Shown piece by piece: positions 56,755-64,000 of a stretch of DNA of 64,000 nucleotides. The notes under the pieces are model-generated. The model saw nothing but the letters and a program-made list of their open reading frames with translations, was not told where the DNA came from and did no database searches. Source of the stretch: Reticulitermes speratus (taxonomy: Eukaryota; Arthropoda; Insecta; Blattodea; Rhinotermitidae); NCBI GenBank assembly GCA_021186555.1, contig JAJKFL010000013.1, positions 36,298,743-36,362,742 on the forward strand, read 5' to 3'. The first letter of the stretch is position 1. Each line of letters opens with the position of its first letter. A program made the position numbers and the translations under genes.

Positions 56755-57310
56755 GAATAGTGTATTGCTTCTATATTCAGGGACTAGCAGTCCATTATTT
56801 ACTAGTCAACACAATGTGACACCCCAGAGGATTTACAGTCTTCTTCAGTAGTGCTGTGAAAGCCTCAGTCCTGGCAAAGAGAATAAACAGTACTTCATAC
56901 CCAAAATTTGTATCTGCAAACATAAACAGATGCAATTACACCTAATTTCAGTAGCAGTGAATCCAATCTGGGACACAGTATATGTACTGTGACATGTACG
57001 CTTATCGCTGGACCATATGGCCTAGTTAACATGCAACTTATTTTGGTTTCAAACCCAAGTGCTGCCAGTAATGTCAAAAGAGACACAGGAACAGACAGAC
57101 CCATCTGTCAGTGTTAAAACAGCTAATTCTCTTAACATGAGGTAGAAGAATCTCTGGCAATGCTAAATGTAATCCCTATACCAGACAATGGAACAAATTA
57201 CAAAGCACAGTTTCAGAGAACCATTTTTACTGAGAGTTAACCAATAATTTTCCACCATTCACAGACAACAGACACTGCTGTACCTATGTGAAGTCAGTTC
57301 ATGTCTCTTT
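56755..57310. other. Intron 9, unclassified part
   Basis: No exon or recognised repeat between the minisatellite and exon 10. Confidence 0.45.
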
Positions 57311-57313
57311 CAG

Positions 57314-57502
57314 ACTGGACAATGGAATACCTGTGTCGCCTTGTCCAAGAGACAGAGTCCTGACTCCCAGCCCCAGCCACCCACGACGAGAGCTGAGACG
57401 TAAGAAAGAGCCCCATACCAGGTTCCCACACCCCAGACTCAAGTCGCGATTCCACACAGCAACACTCATCATCACTTGAGTCAACAGAGGGCACAACACG
57501 TG
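57314..57502 (+). CDS. Unidentified large gene, exon 10 (one frame break)
   Basis: Acceptor tgtctctttcag (ends 57313), donor gtaaga (from 57503). It reads RLDNGIPVSPCPRDRVLTPS, then PSHPRRELRRKK. Between about 57393 and 57420 the frame changes by the equivalent of one extra base (or two missing). It continues as SPIPGSHTPDSSRDSTQQHS and SSLESTEGTTR to the donor in phase 1, matching exon 11. An internal gtaaga at 57400 would also give phase 1 and shorten the exon to 86 bases with no frame break. That alternative donor is a real possibility. Confidence 0.7.
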
Positions 57503-57509
57503 GTAAGAA

Positions 57510-59280
57510 GTATTTTACATATGGTGATATTTAATCTTTAAGAAAAGAAGTAATAGGATGAATTATGCCCATTTTGCTTCAAATACGTACTTCATTTTAT
57601 ATGACAAAACTAGCAGGAACCATTAATGAAGAACTGTGCAATTTCATCATCCATTTATGTGCACAATTTTCACTGGTACACATTCTGATTATATTCTGCC
57701 TCTTGTAATATAGAAATTTTAACACTTTCACACAGTTTTTAACATATAAGGTATGTGTTGCATGTCGATTTTGGAGGTATGTTCATGATTTGTCTCCAGA
57801 CAAAACTGCATATGCCCCTGTTCCAATAAGTTTTCCACAACAAAATTTTGGGTGCATTTCTTGATTCAAGTTACACGTTTTGCTCACTGTAGTACCCTGC
57901 ATTTGACTGCATTATCAGTACTAGAGGAGCTGTATTAAATGACCGGTCTCCTCACTACATAGTATTTTACCTGTCAAATAACGAACGTCACAGTATAGTG
58001 GGTAGCACACCTCATTTATGTTCAGGAAGTCCTGGGTTCATATCTCGGCCCAGAGAGCAGGTATTGTGACTGAATATATAAACCTACTTGCTTCCCATTA
58101 ATAACCTTTTTAAATTCGTGTAACTGGTTACATGTTGTGGCACAAGCTGTGTGCCATCATTGGATCATTACAGAAGGTGAAGTTCCAATTGTGTTCTATT
58201 TAGTGTTTTAACAAGACGGGCACATCTGACTGTGACGTGTGACATATGTATAATGGTGTGCATCTTATATTGTAAATGGGTCACAAATTATACCAAATAA
58301 AAAATTTACCAGAAGAATATCAGTTCCCACTACTGACTTCGACGACACAAATGTATGCTACAACTACAGCTGTATTCACTGGGGTCTTCCGTATTTTGCT
58401 GGAATACTGCACCACTTCACTTTACATACTTCGCATTTCATTATTTATTAATTAATCATGACATAGTTTGATGCAATGTAGACTAAAATATGAAGAACTG
58501 TCAAATAAAGCATAGGTGAATAAGTATAGTAACGGCCTGTTTGGTATTGAGTTAAGTGCTTTTGGATACAGGGAATAAAACTGTGTTTAGAAACTTCAGT
58601 ACAGTAAACTCTCAGTTATCCGATTTAACTGCGGGAAAAGTTGGGTCACAGCAGCTCGTAAGTGGGTTCTTCAAGGTCTGCTTCCTAGCACATAGTTTAG
58701 GTTATAGATGTGAAGTTACGAAACCAAATACCCAAACCAGGAAAATGTTTTACACAAAAACACACATATGTAGTAAAATTTTGTATGGAATAAGAAAACA
58801 GCCCTAAAAACATATATTACGGCCTAAATGTTTGTCGGCTTCCACAACGTAACAAAGTTTGACGTGTGTTGTGTAGGCTTAACTAGGCCTAGGCTAGCTA
58901 AAGTGTCATCTGTTTGTAAATGTTCTGTAGGCTACATGATTGGCCTCCACAAAAATAGAGTTACCTAAATGCTACGTTTAATTTTTTACCGACAAATTAT
59001 TTGAAGTCACGTCAATAAGTGCTCTGGAGTTTCAGAAAGGACATATTAAGTGGCTGAGGTGCTGGGGATAATTGATCCTGAAGACGATGCTTGCAGACGT
59101 CAAAGATGCTGCAGAAGCGACAAGCTTGAAAACGACAAAGGATCTTTTGTTGTGCAGATGTTTTGTTCTACCCACGAATAATCGTCTCTTAGAAGGTCAC
59201 AATGGCAGGTTGCTAAAGCAGGGATCGATTGATCGAGAGTTGGATGACCGTGGGTTTAATGTGATGTTATGAAATACTGC
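57510..59280. other. Intron 10, unclassified
   Basis: At 58606 a phrase (cagtaaactctcagttatcc) resembles a pogo/Tigger-type transposon end. Near 58030 a SINE-like B box occurs (cctgggttcatatctcgg). Neither could be extended. The ORF at 58556-58807 is intronic. Confidence 0.35.
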
Positions 59281-59285
59281 TACAG

Positions 59286-59577
59286 GTTTCGGACCATCGG
59301 TACCTGATCTCCTGCTATTAGCTCGAACCGACTCAGGTGGCAAGACGGGAACTGACCTGTCAGAGACATCTACCTGCACCACAGAAGACTATGTCACTGC
59401 CAATGACACAAATAATTCAGGGACAGACACTAGTTCACGACGTAGTCTGCACCATGGTGTGGTGTACCATCTGTTGGCGGTACTGGAGGAAGTGTTGGAG
59501 CCGGAGATGGTAGTTCCTTTGAGAGTGCGTCTTCTATCTACAGTCTCGCTAGAGAAATGACAGAAGATCTGATACAG
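59286..59577 (+). CDS. Unidentified large gene, exon 11 (one frame break)
   Basis: Acceptor tgctacag (ends 59285), donor gttaca (from 59578, a weak site). In phase 1 it reads GFGPSVPDLLLLARTDSGGK, then TGTDLSETSTCTTEDYVTAN and DTNNSGTDTSSRRS. Between about 59440 and 59465 the frame changes by the equivalent of one missing base. It continues GVPSVGGTGGSVGAGDGSSF, then ESASSIYSLAREMTEDLIQ. With the base restored it ends in phase 0, fitting exon 12. Reading through the weak donor would give about 16 extra residues before a stop at about 59650, a possible alternative C-terminus. Confidence 0.75.
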
Positions 59578-59579
59578 GT

Positions 59580-61330
59580 TACAAAACTTAATATCGATGT
59601 TTGGAGACAGAGGTTTTATTTTACACGAAGTTTTGCAAATATGGCTTGATCCACCAGTCCCCATCTCCTGCATAATACATACCCACTGCATAGCATTCCT
59701 TATTCAAGTAAAGGCCATATTCTGAATACCAATATCAAACTTAATTAAACAAGACAAGGGGTGAGTAGTGTCACACAATCCATTTCATTGGATTGAGTTG
59801 GCTGTTATTATGATAATGCTGTAATTATATATCCAGGCGGTACCCAGTTCAAATATTATCTTTGCCAGGTTGCCTACTATACTGCCTGGTATAATTGTTC
59901 AGTTTTTCATGTTAGATGTTGCTCAAATGATGGGCTTCCGGGTTCTGTTACTGTTTAGTGAAGTAGGTTTGTTCTGACTTTTGTATCAGATTAACTTGAA
60001 CCAAATTCGGTCACCGTGAAGATTGGGGCAGCGCGTTCCTCCGAAACGTCAGCATAAATCCACTATTCAAATGGTATAAAAGCCCAGAAGACCATAATGT
60101 CATTATCCTGCCCCTCCCAATGAATACATGGATAGTACTGTCACTGAGACCACAACCTCTATCTTTCAAATGCGCGCATTTTCACCATTCATTATCACGT
60201 TTACATTTCATTAATACTAGATGAACTACCTGTTCTTTATCTGGGATATGATTGTCCTCTTTGTCAGCATCACAGTAAATAAAACTCTGAAGCAGGAATA
60301 ACATTCAGATTAAGGAATTCAGTTTTATTTGTCAGTCAAAAGAGAAAATGATTTGATCATTGAAATTGACATTGCTGTAACAGCTATTACACAGGGTTGG
60401 CAAGACTGTAGAGCAAACTTCATAATATCTTCTTGTGTTTCTATTAGGACCACAGCAGGAAACAGGAACCAGAAAAACTACATTTTATGTATGTTTATTT
60501 TTATGTACATTTATCTTTTCAACTGGATTAAATAATTTCTATTGTTGAAATATTGTCACCAAATAATCCAAAGAAGATTTTTATATCATAGTATGTTTAT
60601 GAGAGACAAAGTTCTTTTTCCAAGATTTCCCAAATTACTAAATCATGAAAGTGTTGCATGGGGACCTATCCCGTGGTAGAACCCGAAAATTGGAGAGAGT
60701 AAAGAGTTTGAAGATTGACTGTGATGACAGATGGGCATAAACACCTTAAAACACATTTCTACTTGTAATGCTTTATTGAAACCTTAATAATGTAACTTTA
60801 TAGTGCAGGGCCTTTCTTGAGAAGTTTTTTGTTCATTGTCATTCAGTTAGTCACGATATTCCCTGCTCTTTGTAAATCCGAAATATTATTGCTGTATTAA
60901 AAATCAGCCATTTGAGTGTATTCTTAGCCAACTAAATCCAATTCATGTCTTTACATTGTATTTCTCCAAGATCAGTTTTAATATCATACTCCAATCTCTA
61001 CCCAAGTCTTGCAGATGGACTCTTCCTTCAGAACCTGTGACTGACATAATATTTGTATTTATGCTCTTCCCCAGCCAATTACATGACCTATCAATGTCCA
61101 TTATTACATCACCCTAAAATATTAGGTGAGAAGTATAAATTGTGCAGCTGCATATTTTCTAAAATTATCCCTTTCTTCTGTTAGTTCATCAAAGACTTGA
61201 AAATGCTTTCAGCATTGTGCAGTTTCATCATTTTCATATTCTGTAAATTCTAATCCACTCCCATTGCTTTGTCCAAAAGTTAAAAATACTTCCATTACAT
61301 CAGGTTATTTCCTGATTCTTATATTTGATG
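59580..61330. repeat. Intron 11 with one cgaaacgtcgg-family arm
   Basis: Positions 60013-60100 are a single arm: cgtgaagattggggcagcgc, then ttcctccgaaacgtcagcat and agcccagaagaccataatg. On the plus strand it shows TGAAGA, a GGGG/CCTC stem and GAAAC, with the first core base changed to G. The remainder is unclassified. Confidence 0.5.
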
Positions 61331-61336
61331 CTATAG

Positions 61337-61536
61337 GTTTCGTGTTCACCACCACCCATCCAGGAAGAGAGTGACCTGCCTACAACACCACAGTTGGAGA
61401 GTGAAGACAACCAAACCAGTACCACCCCACGTGTCAGCATTGATATGACGGCAGCCCAGCAGCAGCTGATGGTATCTGCAGGGCATAAGGATGGGGCAAC
61501 GTCCCCCAGTGGAGAGAGCAGCAGTAGCTCTGGCAG
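61337..61536 (+). CDS. Unidentified large gene, exon 12 (last in window)
   Basis: Acceptor tgatgctatag (ends 61336; poor pyrimidine tract), donor gtgagg (from 61537). It starts in phase 0 and ends in phase 2: VSCSPPPIQEESDLPTTPQL, then ESEDNQTSTTPRVSIDMTAA and QQQLMVSAGHKDGATSPSGE, then SSSSSG. No stop codon is reached, so the gene must continue beyond the window. Ser/Thr/Pro/Gln-rich, like the rest. Confidence 0.8.
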
Positions 61537-61539
61537 GTG

Positions 61540-62340
61540 AGGTTGCACACATTATTATTACAATGGTTTTTAATATAAACATGTTGCACTAACTAAGCAC
61601 AATAAACACATATGTTTTATCTTGTGTGTTATGAATGAACAATGTTAAGAATGTTAAGACAATAAACACAGTTTACTTAAGACATTGTTTTAACTTGTTA
61701 GTTTTATACAATGAAGCCACTTTTAACTGTGACTTTTACATTATATACAATTCTGAGATGGCATAGTTCTTGATTTAATAGTTGTATGGCATTGTATATT
61801 TTTATGATTTCCTGATATTTATCTGGGAAGTGCCTGAAGATGGCCATTCAAGGTGACCAAACCCTGTCACAGTGATGCAGTAATTAGGAAATATTGTGCA
61901 GATTGTGCATTTATTGTGTGTATATTGATTATTTAGCACAACAGGAATGTACCAAAAAATAGTGCTCTGAGCGCATGCTTTGTGATGATTTGTATACATG
62001 CTTGAATCTTTATTAAGAAGTCAAGGTCTGCTGAATTTTACCATGCATGTTATCTTCAAAAGTGGTATCGGTATATCAATTCAAGAGGCTACTATTTACA
62101 GACGTCTTTGTTTGCAGTTTGAAGTTTCTAGGAAAATAATGTACTTGTATATTGCATACCCATTGGCTACAGCTAATATTCTTCCAGTCTTTCTTCCATT
62201 TCTGTTCTTACTCCTACTTTTTTAGATGTCATCCATGTCTACAGTCATGTCAGCTTTCTGACATGTGTTTTAAATTCTTTATATTTGTTATTGCTTATTC
62301 ATTTCATTTGCTTTATTTAGTAATGCTGTTAGTAGCCCAG
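61540..62340. other. Intron 12, unclassified part
   Basis: No further exon compatible with phase 2 is evident before the SINE E and mariner region. Confidence 0.4.
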
Positions 62341-62344
62341 GTTA

Positions 62345-62560
62345 TGTAGTGTTTAATTATTGGATGGTTAGTGAAAAATAAATTGGAAAGGATATGTCAG
62401 GAATTGTTAATGGCCTAATTTGAGGTACTATGTCTGCATTTGTCTGAAGAGATTGAGGAAAACCACAAAAAACCTCAGTCAGTGTAGCCACCCTGCTTCA
62501 GCATTTGAAATTAGGTATTTCTGAACATGAAGTAGCAGTGCTACCACTCGGCCATAACTT
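62345..62560 (-). repeat. tRNA-like SINE, family E
   Basis: On the minus strand: an A-box-like head (GGCCGAGTGGTAGCACTGC), then a degenerate B box (atttcaaatgctg region). The body contains ttgtggttttcctcaatctc and tacctcaaattaggccatta. It pairs with 31435-31620. Confidence 0.6.
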
Positions 62561-62650
62561 TTGGTTTGTTGCTGTTGTTGCCTTAACTTGCACACAGGAA
62601 GGGGACAAAGAGACCAGGAAAAAATACATATCTAATAGCTTCAGAATATA

Positions 62651-63978
62651 CGAGGTCTGTCCAAAAAGTATCCGACCTTGGGACGGGAAAAAAAAGTTCT
62701 GTATCTGGGTGGTTACAATACCTAATCCCCTTAAAGTAGGCCCCTTGTGACTCCACACACTTAGCCCAGCGGTCCTTCCATCGCTGGAAGCAATTCTGGA
62801 AGGCTTGTTTTGGAATGGTGTGCAGCTGCGCCGTCGCGTTCTGTATGATGTCCTCGCGGCTGTCAAAACGGAAGCCTTTTAGCGGTGTCTTCAATCTCGG
62901 GAACAGCCAGAAATCACAAGGAGCCATGTCAGGAGAGTAGGGAGCCTGGCGAACCTGCGGAATGCCGTGCTTAGCCAGAAAACCCTGGATCAGGTGTGAT
63001 GAATGAGCTGGGGCATTGTCATGATGCAGCTGCCAGTTGCGTGCGTCCCACACTCCGGTCTCTTGCGCCGAACTGCATCACGAAGATGACGGAGGACTTC
63101 TTGGTAGTACTCCTTATTAACAGTTTGGCCTAGTGGTGCGTACTCATGATGCACAACACCCCGGTAATCGAAGAAAACAGTCAGTATCACCTTCACATTG
63201 CCCCGAACTGTCGTGCTTTTTTGGGCCTCGGGGATGTTGGATGCTTCCATTGTGACGACTGGACCTTGGTTTCCGGGTCATATCCGTACACCCACGACTC
63301 GTCACCAGTGATCACAGTCTTCAGGAACTCAGGATCCCTGTTGGCGCACTCCAGCATGTCCTGCGCGACCTCAAGGCGGAGTTGTTGCTGCTCCGGCGAA
63401 AGCAGCTTGGGCACAAATTTTGCCGCCACTCTTCGCATGCCCACATCCTCAGTTAAAATCGTGTTTGCGGAACCTCTGCTGATCCCAACCTCATCAGCAA
63501 TTTCCCGGACGGTCAAACGACGGTCCTCCATGATCAATGTCCGCACTTTATCAATGACATCAGCATTTCGGCTCGTTGACGGTTCCCGGAACGCTGGTCA
63601 CTGTCCGCCGACATGCGGCCATCTTTAAAGCGGTTGAACCACTCTTTAATTTGAGTGACCCCCATTGCATCATCACCGAAAGCCTGCTGAATTTTGCGGA
63701 TTGTTTCCGCTTGGGTATCCCCAAGTTTCTGACAAAATTTGATGCAGTATCGCTGCTCCAAACATTCTGTCATCTTGAGCGAAACGAGAATGCGACGAAC
63801 ACGTGTTACACCACTTCGCTATCTGGCAGCGACAGACGCATCCGGCGGTGTTGCGAGGCAGCAAAAAATCACGCATGCGCACGAAAGTCCCTTCTACCAC
63901 TACGCTCAGTTTCCCCACCCTTTCGCCTTTACTTACCGCGGGAAAAAATATAGTCGGATACTTTTTGGACAGCCCTCG
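62651..63978 (-). mobile_element. Near full-length mariner-like element
   Basis: Terminal repeats CGAGGTCTGTCCAAAAAGTA (left) and CGAGGGCTGTCCAAAAAGTA (right, inverted), flanked by TA at 62649-62650 and 63979-63980. At 1328 bases it is close to the usual mariner length, and all transposase regions are present though in several frames. It is more GC-rich than its surroundings, consistent with a relatively recent arrival. Confidence 0.93.
62690..63773 (-). pseudogene. Mariner-like transposase, multiply frameshifted
   Basis: In order on the minus strand: an N-terminal DNA-binding half (MTECLEQRYCIKFCQKLGDT, then EWFNRFKDGRMS), a second helix-turn-helix (TVREIADEVGISRGSANTIL), and the first catalytic Asp in ITGDESWVYGYDPETK. 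Then GNVKVILTVFFDYRGVVHHE, the second Asp in LHHDNAPAHSS, and the third region in YSPDMAPCDFWLFPRLKTPL. These pieces lie in overlapping frames with about three shifts, so no full protein is made. All catalytic motifs are nevertheless preserved, so inactivation is recent or due to sequence errors. Confidence 0.88.
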
Positions 63979-64000
63979 TATACTGTTCACGTAATATTGT

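Noticed and set aside
58606-58660. Pogo/Tigger-type element
   Set aside because: Only one terminal-repeat-like phrase is visible; no opposite end or transposase could be found in the intron.

Overview
The window is eukaryotic nuclear DNA, almost certainly from an arthropod. It is AT-rich, has small GT-AG exons separated by introns of about 0.3 to 11 kb, and is packed with tRNA-derived SINEs, mariner/Tc1 and hAT elements, minisatellites and palindromic repeats. The repeat style suggests a large-genome insect, perhaps a polyneopteran such as a cockroach or termite. That assignment is inference from general repeat character, not from a diagnostic gene.

Positions 1-27226 hold no protein-coding gene I can support. 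This part contains a palindromic hammerhead-ribozyme repeat (4062-4267), a deleted Tc1-like element (6247-6818), SINEs (1565-1823, 12024-12406, 16594-17235, 22714-23395), a large inverted repeat interrupted by a deleted mariner (14303-16020), a Tc1-like element carrying a SINE (21522-22362), a GC-rich TIR element (23854-24397), two minisatellites, and several inverted pairs of a second ribozyme-like repeat.

Positions 27227-61536 carry one plus-strand gene, open at both ends. I reconstructed twelve internal exons (about 3.09 kb, about 1030 codons) whose GT-AG boundaries and splice phases agree at all eleven junctions. The product is a long, Ser/Pro-rich, apparently disordered protein with basic-Ser motifs and acidic stretches. 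I see no recognisable folded domain or membrane segment in this part, and I could not name the family. Three of the four multi-exon landmarks are interrupted by single-base-type frame shifts: five in total, in exons 2 (two), 4, 10 and 11. Correcting each by one base restores the splice phase exactly, so the choice is between sequence errors in a live gene and a decaying copy. Exons 5 to 8 are all phase 0 and multiples of three, so each could be skipped in frame.

The introns hold further repeats: hAT MITEs (28888-29352, 32968-33426), a larger hAT relic (47449-48158), six copies of a TIR-bounded family with ends GGCGCGTTCGC (some upstream of the gene), non-LTR retrotransposon 3' ends (27585, 38240, 52080), mariner fragments and another hammerhead motif (51001-51047). 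Downstream of the last exon lies a nearly full-length but frameshifted mariner-like element (62651-63978).

The most unusual content is the set of palindromic or inverted-pair repeats whose centres match the type I hammerhead ribozyme layout. They resemble the repeat ends of Penelope-like retroelements.
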